Shown here piece after piece: positions 23,478 to 47,403 of a DNA stretch of 64,000 nt. The notes under the pieces are model-generated. The model saw nothing but the letters and a program-made list of their open reading frames with translations, made no database searches and was not told the DNA's origin. The translations under genes were made by a program, and so were the position numbers. Every line of letters begins with the position of its first letter. The stretch's first letter is position 1. This stretch comes from Dallia pectoralis. Its lineage: Eukaryota; Chordata; Actinopteri; Esociformes; Umbridae. The stretch is from the NCBI GenBank assembly GCA_029465975.1, contig CM055748.1:2342891-2406890 (forward strand), in the 5' to 3' direction.

Positions 23478-24575
23478 GTGAGCCTTTTTTATAATTTTTC
23501 TTGGCAAAAATTAAGAGCTCAATACCATATCAACGTTGTAATAAACCAATTTATATTAAAAGTTAATGTGCTACAGACAGGATATATTGCGCCAGTAGAA
23601 TTCACTGTTTGGTGGCTGTGAGAATATAAAAAAATACATTTGCGATCTCTTGATTGAAAGGGATTTTAACCGGGTCGTGTTTAATATAAACCTAATGGAT
23701 ATTCTTAACACTTGTCAGCTTTGCCATTTGTGTTTATATTTGGTTATTTCGTCACTGATGCGCATGTATGTCCTGCGTGCGCTTTCTCATGATCTTTCCA
23801 TGGACTATTTCCAGTACATCTCAATCTGGTTTTGATGAACAAAAAAGCCTTTGGTTTCCAGGTCCCAGATGGCATTCACCGGGTGGCAAGTTGTGACTAC
23901 ATGCATTTTGATGTCATATTTCATATTGTGCGCACAATATGGCGACTGATTAGTGTACCTCACTGACATAACAAATTTAAGACTAAAAACTAATTGATTA
24001 CATGTGTACAGCGCGTTTAATTTGTTTAGGATGATATGTTTTGACAGTGGAATACGCAGCACTTAATTCCAGGTGAATAAAGGAGACATCGGGAGCCTAG
24101 ATCAGCTGCCATCTAACAGTTCTTGATGACCCTGAGTAGGGCTGACTGGAGAGTGGGAAGTTGTATTGGCCAGCAGCACCTCTGGATCCTGGGTGTGTTT
24201 CTCCAGCAGGGGCCTGATGACACAGTGGTACATGTAGAACACATCCATATTAGAGAGGGTGCTTAATAATGTGGGTTAATAGAGGGCTGAGTGCAGGGAC
24301 GAATATGATTCAAGGTGCAGGAGGAGGTATTCATTATTGAGATGAATTTCACAATGTCTCCCTGAATCACGGAAACGGAAGAGGCTGAGGTGGCGTAGGA
24401 GGGACCTTTATTAGAAGGAGACATGAAGGGTTGAACTGGAGATCTGATATTTCTAAAATTATTTCTAATTTGAGTGGGACAATGTATATTTCCCTGCAAC
24501 AACTTTGTGATCAGATACACCAAGTTCTTATAGAGCTGCAAAATGTTGATGTGGCCAAGTCTGATGACCAGGTCA

Positions 24576-24714
24576 GGTTTATGCCCATAGACATGTGGTT
24601 TATGCCCATAGACATGTGGTTTATGCCCATAGACATGTGGTTTATGCCCATAGATATTTGGTGTATGCCCATATACATGTGGTTTATGCCCATAGATATG
24701 TGGTTTATAATGTA
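24576..24714 (+). repeat. 21-bp tandem repeat, about 6 copies
   Basis: The unit is ggtttatgcccatagacatgt. Because 21 is a multiple of three, it creates spurious open frames on both strands (FMPIDMW repeats). It lies upstream of the SUSD6-like coding exons. There is no sign that it is translated. Confidence 0.93.
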
Positions 24715-24849
24715 ATGGCATTACGGTGCTGGATAAATGTAATGGCATATTTCACAGCTTTCCTGCCACACAAGAGCTCTTCAAATAAGATGATAATGAC
24801 AAGTGAATGCCACCCACCTACATTGTGGTCACATCTTGGTGTCTGGGAA

Positions 24850-24875
24850 ATGTGTGTGTGTGTGTGTGTGTGTGT
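24850..24875 (+). repeat. (GT)n microsatellite
   Basis: A simple GT run lies upstream of the SUSD6-like gene; a second short gt/gc run follows at 24950-24970. Confidence 0.95.
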
Positions 24876-25078
24876 CATGCATAGCATTGGCAGGGACCTC
24901 CCCAGATGCTTCAGAGATGACTGGCACTAACTCGATATGAAAGGAACTGTGTGTGTGTGCGTGTGCGTGCACATGCTCAAATAAACACAGGTGCTTAAAT
25001 GCAAAAGGTCAAACGCGTACACAAAACATGGATTCAAACCCGGGGTTGATGGACTTGTTTGTGCATTTGACATTCTAG

Positions 25079-27390
25079 ATGACCGACATTGAGCGTTCTG
25101 TTTATTGTGCCAGCAGGAAGACTGTTTTGATGTCTGCAAGGGGGTTGCCTCCATGTCTGTGTGGATACCTTTCACTGGGCTACGGGCTCTTTCTCCTTGT
25201 GGCCCTGCCAGACTTCACCTCAGGTACGGTTCACACCCAGTCACCCAGACACCTACAACCTTGCATCCAGACTAGTCACCTGTTAAGAGGGTCACTATTG
25301 TGTTCTCGGGTGGCCTTGTGGTTCGCTGATATTCTATCACACCCTCTCCTACCTTTTCTCACAAGCCGAACACAAAAAATAGAACAAAGACTAAATATAA
25401 AAGGCGTGAGACTGACAACTCCTCTCACGTTATGCCACCCAAACTATCCAGTACTCTCTAACAAAACTTGTTCCCTTTTTTCAACACGAATCATGGACCT
25501 TCGAAATGCGCTGAAACACCTGCGGGTTATCTCCAACAATGAGGTTTAACCGCTGTCCCACGTGTCTCACCTGCAGGCAAGCCAAGGAACTGCACCCACC
25601 CCCTGGTGCCAGAGCATGGGGGCTTCCGCTGTGAGCCCTCCCCGTGCCGAGGCTTTCCCCAGAAGAGCTCCATCCAGTTCTTCTGTGAGCCCGGCTACTC
25701 AATGCCAGCCCGCGGTCACAGGTCACGCTGCCGCAATGGAGAGTGGGAGCCTGGCGCGCCCACCTGCTTGCCCACGCGAGGTGAGTGCATCCGGTGCCGA
25801 GTGGCGGCTGTGTGTGTGTCGTTGTCTCGTGTGCTCTGTCCTGCGTCACGCCCCGCTCACACTCGACATTAACACGTGCACGTGCACACGCCACTTCTTT
25901 GTGCGGATCTCCGGTCGGTTTACGCTGATCACAATGAGATCACAATGCCGCCCTGTAATCCTGCACACCTGAACACAAATGTGGGCCACAACTGAGATGT
26001 GGATGAGGTCAGATCGACCTCCTGAAACGAGGTATGAACAGTGCTGTTATCGTCTCTACAGATCAGTCGAGATATTATGACCCTCCACATCCCCCCCCCA
26101 CAGACACACACACTCCACTTCCTGGATGTGGCAGAGGCCAGTGAAAGCCTCCACTAGATCCATCCAATGTTCTCCCAGTAGATTTAGAAGCCCCATGTAT
26201 CAGTAGCACTGCCACAGATATGCTACGTAGGTCTTAACTAAAGTGCCACTATAGCCAGGACAGGATCAGTCCGTGTCTGTGTGTTGGTGTTTAACCAGTT
26301 GTGTTACCTAACATCTCTTGATTGAGGTGACTTTGTGGTTCCAGAGAACAGCGTTATTTTTCATTATTGCCATATATGCCGAGTGATGCACATGCCGACA
26401 GAGCAAACTCACATTCGAATGTCCTACTTTAGAGTTAAGCGCAAAAGCACCCGCTTCCTCTTTCGGCCTACTCTGTATCGCGGCAGGAAACCAGCACAGA
26501 CAAACGGGAAGTCAGCAATGTCACCAAGATGAAAGTCTCTTTCATCACTGATATGTAACCTCATAGAGATGCACTGTGTACTGGATAAAAGAAACCACAT
26601 TAGCGTATGTATGTCGTTGAGACCTATGTTGTATTGGTGTTGATATGTGTCAGTATGTGATGTTGATATGTGTCAGTAGGTGTCAGTATGTGGTGTTGAT
26701 ATTGTGTCAGTATGTGGTGTTTATATGTGTCAGTATGTGGTGGTGTTGATATTGTGTCAGTATGTGGTGTTTATATGTGTCAGTCATGCGTGCTTTAGAG
26801 GATTAGAGGGTTAATTGTGTGTTTTCTCTCAGACAGGCGTGTGAACTATGAGGAGCGGGCGCCCCACCCACTCCCTAGCGTTGCCACAACGGCCGTGGGC
26901 GTTTCCATATTTCTCCTCACCACCACAGCCTGCATGGTGATTAAGTCCCGCCTTTATCCCTGTCACTCATCCAGGTACGTTCAATAGAGTCGATCTTAAT
27001 CTGCAGTCACACGGTTATATCCATGTGTGGGAGTGTTTTGTCTCTGAGGAGATCTGACGGTACCTTCTGTTGTCCAGCAGGCGCTCCTCAGACCAGATGG
27101 ATCTGATGGTGGATGGTCTGCCTGTCTCTCTGCCCACATATGAGGAGGCCATCTACGGGAGCTGGGGCCAACGCCTGCCACCGTGCCATGGGCCCACCCA
27201 GCTCCTTTTGGCCCGGGAGGCCCCAGGTCCATCGTTAGCTCACAACCAATCAGATTTCAGTTGCCGGATTCCTCTGTCCAATCAAAGCCCAGAGATGCCA
27301 CCACCCGCCTATGAGGACATCCAATCCCATCGCAGACAGAATGAGGAGGACTCTATACAAGTCACACATGCTGATGACAAGGACATTTGA
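25079..27390 (+). CDS. susd6-like: SUSD6-like single-sushi type I membrane protein, complete
   Basis: Coding exons 25079-25223, 25577-25780, 26833-26974 and 27078-27390 (stop TGA) join in phase to 267 aa; human SUSD6 is 303. Seen: a hydrophobic signal-like segment near residues 30-45; one sushi/CCP domain with six cysteines (54, 67, 72, 85, 100, 112) and a WEPGAPTC end; a sequon at N53; a transmembrane helix about 132-153; and a cytoplasmic tail with MVDGLPVSLPTYEEAIYG (LPxY, Tyr185) and PPPAYED (PPxY, Tyr242). The cysteine spacing and the MVDG...LPxYEEAxYGS block match SUSD6. Known of SUSD6: a p53-induced protein that, through PY motifs, joins TMEM127 and the WWP2 ubiquitin ligase to lower surface MHC-I. 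The same job here is inference. A second in-frame ATG (Met18) could be the true start. Orthology to SUSD6 versus a lost-in-mammals ohnolog is unresolved. Confidence 0.85.
26630..26790 (+). repeat. About 23-bp tandem repeat in SUSD6-like intron
   Basis: Imperfect copies of tgtgtcagtatgtggtgttga(t) lie about 40-200 nt before the acceptor of the transmembrane exon. The rest of this intron (25781-26832) is unremarkable. Confidence 0.85.
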
Positions 27391-27411
27391 GTGACTGGTG
27401 GAGGGACCCAC

Positions 27412-27830
27412 TGATGAGCCAAAACATTATGACTGCTCACAGGGGAAGCGAATAACATTGATCATCTGTTAACGTTGGGCACATGTCAAGGTGTGGCAAT
27501 GCAGGAGAAATGGGCAAGAGAAGTCGTGGAGGGACTATGCCGCTCTGGGCAATGTTCGGCTGGCAAGCCCTGGGTCCGGACATTCATGTGAACGTCAATT
27601 TGACACCTGGCAACTACCCTGAACATCGTTGGGGCGCAGCCCTTCATGGTTGCGGTATTCCCTGATGGCCGTGGCGTCTTTCAGCAGGATAATGCGCCCA
27701 GCATTATTCGGGTTTGGTTTGAGGAACATGATGAAGAGGTCAAGATGTTACCTTGACTCCGCCTCACAACTAACAGGACTTGAAAGATCTGCTGCTAATG
27801 TCTTTGTGCTGGATACCTTAGCTTAGTTGT
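27412..27830 (+). mobile_element. Degenerate Tc1/mariner-like transposon, second copy
   Basis: It begins with gccaaaacattatgac, the same end as the 1200-1950 element, and on the plus strand encodes a decayed GVFQQDNAPS...WFEEHDEE segment. It begins about 20 nt after the SUSD6-like stop codon, so it probably sits in that 3' UTR. The far end is truncated and there are several frame breaks. Confidence 0.65.
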
Positions 27831-28589
27831 CCTCCTTCCCACCTGCTGGTTTATGATTTGCATCGATGCGTTGACACGGAAGCCAGCTGATGTCAGAACA
27901 TTTGATGCAGATATCCCTGGCAAGTTTATGAGTACATCTGTGTGTGGACCTGTGCTTATAACACAGTTAGACGTGAGCTCTGGCTACAGCCCTGTAAAGC
28001 TTAAACTGGCTGTTTTTGGAGTTTTACCTGACTGACCTGAATGGAAGAATTCAACTTAATTCAGACTGCTGACAGGCACTTGAACCTCCCAGAGCCAAGT
28101 GTGTCCCAATCCTCTGTACTTCACAGTCCTATTGCCACCTTTGACCTTTAACATGTACCGGCTTTGATTGGATCAACAAAGTATAAAGACTACGCCAGCA
28201 GAAAACCCCAGCCTTATCTGTTGTTATAGACCTTGAATGTAGGACTTTTTTTGCAATAGATTTTTGTTACATTTAAAATATGAACTTTGTACATTTCACT
28301 GCACAAAATATATACTGTATATTAAAAGTAAAAATAGTTTTTAACTGTTACTGAGATCTATTGATTAATGTCACTCACTGGGAACTGTTTGTTGATCTAA
28401 GGCCGCCCAGATCTTAATGGTACCTGATTCTATATGGACGACTGTGCTGTCTCACTAGGTCATGTTTAGATGAAGTTAGTTAGTTGCATTGGACCAAAGC
28501 TGATCTGAAGTCCTATGCGTCCTCGTCTTTTAGTAATGCAATATATTCATATAAGGTTTCAGTTTCAGTCTCATGAAACCAGTCTGCAT

Positions 28590-28735
28590 TTCTCTGCAGC
28601 CCTGCACTTGATAGAGCATGAGGTTTGAAGATGTCAGGTTTTCCACTCCCAGGACCACTAGTAATCTAATGTTCACACGCTTGAATGTACAGTAAAACGC
28701 TTTGGACAATTGCATCTGTTAAAATGGTGTTTTAC
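28590..28735 (+). repeat. Decayed tRNA-derived SINE
   Basis: The segment gatagagcatgaggtttg (A-box-like), ggttttccactcc (B-box-like) and the end cgctttggacaattgcatctgtt parallel the body and tail of teleost tRNA-derived SINEs. It lies in the SUSD6-like/hif3a spacer. Confidence 0.5.
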
Positions 28736-29539
28736 ACATATTGCCATTGCTTTGCAATACTATTTAAGACTACTGACCAGTTGTCGTAATATTACTGAAT
28801 TTTAACCTTCAACTGTCAAAATAGAGAAGTACAACATCCACTTATTATTAATGCAGAACTGCCATTCTGACCCATTTACTGTAAACACATGAAGTGATTA
28901 CTGTGCGTGTGGTTGTGAATAGAGGTGTGGTTACATGAATGGGAAGAGCCATTGACTAAACAGAGTTGGTACATTTTGGTTGTTCCCCTATAAACATCAT
29001 ACTGACACACATGATAAAATGTAGTTCAGCAGGTTTTAGTCCAACTCTACACGGGTCTAAGTAGCTCACAGTTGGCCCTCCGTACAATAAAGTGACAGTA
29101 ATTACCTCCAATGGGTGTTTCAATAGTGTTGCCATTTGTAATAACACGTCGATTGGTTAAATACGCATTATATTGCACACATAACGTACTGTTTACAGTC
29201 GTATCTTGTTCCATTCACCGAGTTAGACTGTGGTTGTGCAGCAGTCTCGTCCCTGCATGAACTGTGACCAGAATAAAACCCGGACTGCACTGCCCCTGTG
29301 TGGACATGTGGTGCATCTAATGTGAGGGTTTATTTCAGTTTCCGGCATCACCTTGATCTCCAACTAAACTGGAGGATTTTCCAAGGGACAAAGGAACATT
29401 ATTTATCATGACATAAATTGACTGGTGTAAGATCAATCTATTTATCATAAATCGATTGATCTGACACCAGTCAGCAACCTGAACTGTATAAATATGAATC
29501 TACAATAAATGCCTCAGAATGTTAGAAATAGATCCTTTA

Positions 29540-31116
29540 AAGACACAGTTTTGCCTAAATCTGTTTATTCTATAACAATACATACAAGGCAAAACATTAC
29601 AGACAAACATTATTTAAAAAAGAAAAATGAGTTAAATGATAAAATGAGCACATATCTGGCAGAATGTGTTGTGTTAACTAATTTGCTACAAATGGTGGTT
29701 GGACTAAATAATACTACTGTAGATTATTATTTTGCAATGAAAACCAACAACACCTGTCCCCAAAAAAACACATCAAGCTCAAATGGCCCCCCCTGAAACA
29801 ATGTCCAACCTCTTGTGAGAATGGTGTGTAGATGACTCGGCTACTTCATTACCCAGATGGAAAAACAATATTGGATCAATCATTTAGATCAATCTAATGT
29901 CAAAAGCCACCAGGGCAAAACGTTATTTGGACTAGATTAAATGCATAGAAATTCAATGTATAGAAGATAAAAAATCATGAGAACTTCAGTTCCATAAAGA
30001 AAAACAGGCCCGTAGGAAGATTTGACTAAAGGCATGTGTTCTTCGAACCAATACAGTGAGAATATCTGTATCCGTCTCCTATTCTTCAACGACAATGAAA
30101 AGTATGGAAGAATAATTGTCGACATGTTAAATATACATTCCTACTGGGTCTGTGAAATGAATGCAGAGCAAGCAAACCAAGTTGAATGTATCTGCTGAAT
30201 ATGCAAAATGTCTGGAATATTCTGATATACACAGCTAGCCTACAACATTACAGATTGAATGAAACAACATGTTCACCTTGCACCAACAAGGCTACATAAT
30301 AAAAGCAACAACAAAATACGTTGCAGCCCATTCAACTGTAGTCTACAAATGAGCATAAAAACATTTATATAAAACTTTGTTTAATAAGTATATAAGGACA
30401 TGGTAAAAAGATGCCACTGAAATTGTTTGTCCGTTTACTTGGAAGAAAATGGCAGTCAAAGAGCCCTTATTTGCCTATCAGAGCGTGACATACAAATCTG
30501 AATTACAGCAACTGCTCCAAAGCAATGACTCATGTTTAGTCAATCACATGCCACTGATAATATTCTTATTATTTTCCCATTGATGCCACCAACAATGGCT
30601 CTGAGGTAATATTGAAATATCTCATAACTTATGTGCGTTTCAGTAATAAAGTAATACAATACATTTAGCCGTGGCAGGTCACGTACAGCCCTGAACAGTT
30701 TAACAACTGAAGGCCTTTCCTTACCGTGACCAAAAAACACCAACACTTTGTCAAAGTTACTGGACGTAAGGTCAAGGGGCTCGATCTATGTCTTTTAATA
30801 AATCGTTTCTGAACTCGTCACTGAGCTTAAGGTAGTGTTTTGCATGACCACTGATAACTGACGAGAACACACTGCTCAACCGTGAAGGAGGGGGCCTCAG
30901 AAAGAACAACTAGGCTGAACGTTTTCTTAATCCCGGGCATCATTAAAAACCATGGCAAGCCGTCGTCGCCGTCGTCGTTGTGGACAGAGCGGGTAAATCT
31001 GAACTGCAGGTGTTGATGGAGAGACTGTGTGCATCTGATTGGGGCGGGTCAGAACCCTGTTTATGCTCCAGTACCCCGCGGCGCTCCCCAGTTAACAGAG
31101 ACCAATCACAGCTTCC
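29540..31116 (-). other. hif3a: Probable hif3a 3' UTR
   Basis: AT-rich, non-coding DNA follows the hif3a stop on the minus strand. A minus-strand AATAAA (plus tttatt, near 29563) could end the transcript. The SUSD6-like gene converges from the other side, and the remaining spacer (about 27830-29540) shows only the SINE relic. Confidence 0.4.
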
Positions 31117-44136
<13,020 letters not shown>

Positions 44137-44300
44137 ATTTAAATCGCACGCTTTATAACTACACCCGACTGGAGATTTCTAGTAATATTGTTGTTAGACC
44201 GCTCGACTCCACAAAGCTCTAGCCACGCCCCGTGTCAGCTCTGCGTACGTAGTGGACACGTCATGTCACGTGGTACGTTCTAGAACACTGGGACACGTTT
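44137..44300 (-). promoter_or_regulatory. hif3a: hif3a 5' UTR and proximal promoter with hypoxia-response cores
   Basis: Upstream of the hif3a start, the sequence holds an E-box CACGTG (44267-44272) and, 9 bp away, a second CACGT core (44258-44262). Both read as RCGTG hypoxia-response cores on one or other strand. Further tacgta/tacgt words lie at 44245-44250 and 44274-44278. The region is locally CpG-rich. The position of the transcription start is not determined. Confidence 0.5.
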
Positions 44301-47300
44301 TAGAAAATCCGCACCGGGACCTCGCACTCCGGAATTCCTGCACACAGGTGACTTATTGTTCCAGAACAGCTGGAAACTCTGGTGATCTCATTTCGAGTTC
44401 CAGTTCGAAAACTCTTGACGTCTTGATCGTCTAGTTCTAGAATTTTGCCTCGTTGCCAATAACTTGTAACTGGTGCCGCATTCAAAATACATTTGATAAT
44501 GCATAGAAACACATAGTTGTGCAAAACACTTAAAATAAAATAATGTTTAGTGGTCGGTGACCGAGTGACCCGCCCCTGGTTTGGACTCTTCTCTGGGAAC
44601 TTCTTTTCAATAATAGTCTGACACAGGCAGTATGTGTGAAGATAAGAAATAGGGTAATAGATGTGAAAAAAATACATCTTTAAAAAATAATGGGGTGTGG
44701 CCTATTTTGAGTAATGCATTGCTGAAAGCATAATGAGTGTATCAATGCTATATGATAACAAAGGACTGTAAAGCCTATTCTTCCTACCTACACGTTACAC
44801 AACTCATTAATTGCAAAGTATTCCAAAGTAAAAGCATCACAAATTATTGTATCATGCTGAACAGAAGTGTTCAAAGTGTTCTGGGTAAACGTTTGATTTT
44901 TTTTTCAGCCTTAAATTTACTACATGGCTGCAATTATTCACGTCATTAAAGGTTATTAATTAAATGGTCTGCACATGTTAATTAAATATGAAGTGTAGGC
45001 CATTTTTCCAGACCACCACGAAATCACATGTATAGGGAAATCTTAAGTAACTTCTGTGATCCATGATTTCTCTAGCATGTAGGGGAACCAGTGGAGCATG
45101 TTTCTTTTTTGTCTGAGAAAGAAAATGGTTTTCATTGTGTTAGATATAACTACTTTGGATGACATCCCAGTAAAAAAAACATTTAAAAGAAACAGCAGTT
45201 TACACTAATAAAGGAAACTTGAACACAAGTACACTGCTACTGTCAACATATTGATCTTATTTTTTTACTGTTTCATAGCATGTATATAACTCAACATTTT
45301 CTTGAAAACACCTAAAAATAATGACACATAAAATAATAAGGTGAAAACAGATGTTTAAGGCTTATTTATGGTGACACATGAAGTTTAGAATTAACAAATG
45401 CCGTATAGGTAAAGTCACTATCTTGCAGCTGTGTTAATGCAGTGTTAATTTGCCCAGGGTAAGTAGGTGGGACGGCCTTCCAATGTCACTCACTAGCGAC
45501 TCCTTGTGGTTAGGTCGGCCAGGGCAAGCTCATTCAGTTGTTGGTTTTTGAGTGTGTTCTCCAAATGTGTATGCGATTTCTGAGTATGGGTGGGTCCAGA
45601 CAACCGTGTGATTAGCAGAACAGCTGTCAGCTCTTTTATACAAATTGGACTTGATGAGTGTAAAAATCTAAACAACTACACAAATAAATATATCCACTAA
45701 CAAATATAATTGTTTTTAAAAATGTATTTGAAGTGAAAGCTTAGGAGCTTGACTGGCTCTTTTTTGGCCCTTTGAGGACAACTGAGGCAACTGCAATACG
45801 ATACCATGGCGAATCATTTTGTTATGAGCTGTTCCCCACAGCAATCCAAAAGTTTAACTTCCTCCAAAATTTGAGTCATCACCTTTAAAGCATTTTCTTT
45901 ATGGTATCAAATGCTTCCGAAACATTTGTGTTTTGTCAAATCTTCACGTGTATTATACAATTTTAATTATGGACTTTGCATGAAAATTATCTTCTGCAAT
46001 TAAAAAAAAAAAATGCATGAGCTCAGAGTCTGTAACGGCAAAATAGAAATACATTCAGGTATATCAATAACTAGGATTGGTGTAAAGGTAGCAGGTAGCA
46101 TCTGAGTTCAGACTTTTAATTACAGATTTCTATATACAAAGTTGATACTGTGATATCATTTGCCACTTCAGGCAAAAGTGTATATAATGCACACTGAATA
46201 AAAAAACATTACATGCTATGGGTTGCTGTAAACAGTTAAATATAATCATAGAATGGATTTGTTCCCTTGGCATAAAACGGTTAGCTCCCATTCTCTTGCA
46301 GATTTGAACAAGGCATTCAGAGGACAGTATTTAGTGTACGTGTTGAGGGTTTTTAGTGTTCCTTTTGCTATATCACATAACTGTTATTAGGACATGAATA
46401 CATACAAATAAAGATGATAGCCCCTTGAACTTGTAGGAGTAAACAGTGTTCATATCTGGCCAGATCTCCAACATAAAACAACTTCATCTCTCTGCAAACA
46501 CATTTTAATTGGTCCAGCACCACCTACTAGTCAGGTGTTTTTACACAGGTAGCTTTGACTCATGTGTGTTGTGAACGCATTCTAATACAGCCGACCTCAT
46601 AAACCCACACACACCTAATTTCTAGGTTAACACTGGATTGACACAAGCACCACATATTATTGTAATGTACCAGGTTGGTTGAACACCATGGTCATCATCA
46701 CATAAACAGAATAATCCACAAATAATACTATAAGGTCAGTAGCTTGGAATCACTTTAAATAAGAGCCAAGCAAAATAACGAAACACAAAAAAATATCACA
46801 AGACGAAAATTCACTAGGTTCCTTCGACGGGCTCAAACAATGACCGCTGAATGTGCAAAATCTTGCAAGAGGCATTGCAGGTGTGGAGAAACAGAGCCTA
46901 TTTGATGCTACAGCGCTAGAATGCGTATTCTCTGTACAGTGTGTTGCTTTGTGTGCAGTTATGTCAGGAACAGATATACATGGAAGCAGCTGTAGAGGCC
47001 CGTACCAGCCATAGGAAGAGTGCTCCATGTACTGCTTATGGGTCAGAGAAGTCAGATTGTCAGAGACCCCCAAACGCATCCGTTTCTTTTATCCAATCAC
47101 AAAACAGGTCTCCTTCATTGGAAATGATCAAATCGAGGAACGCTATCACACCAAAACATTTCATCTACACGTCACTAACAGCAGACATTCAATGTTAACT
47201 GTGTAGTTATGCAAATATAGGATCTTTATATATTAATATTTTTTCCACTCTCATCTTAGTCATTATTTCAATACACTTTGTCCTCTGTATTTATACAGTA

Positions 47301-47403
47301 TGCCGATTATTTACAATATAAATTATTACAGTCATGTGATAAAATAAATAAAATAGGGCAGAGATGAGTCTGCTATGCTTCTGGGAAAAAGTTCCACATC
47401 CAG
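44301..47403. other. hif3a-dmwd spacer, including probable dmwd 3' UTR
   Basis: AT-rich sequence without a convincing ORF, transposon end or RNA gene. Both neighbours are on the minus strand, so part of it should be the dmwd 3' UTR; no clear poly(A) signal was pinned down. Confidence 0.4.

Noticed and set aside
24263..24748. ORFs with HVYGHKP or FMPIDMW repeats on both strands
   Set aside because: Caused by a 21-bp tandem repeat; the remaining sequence shows no domain and the frames end at random.
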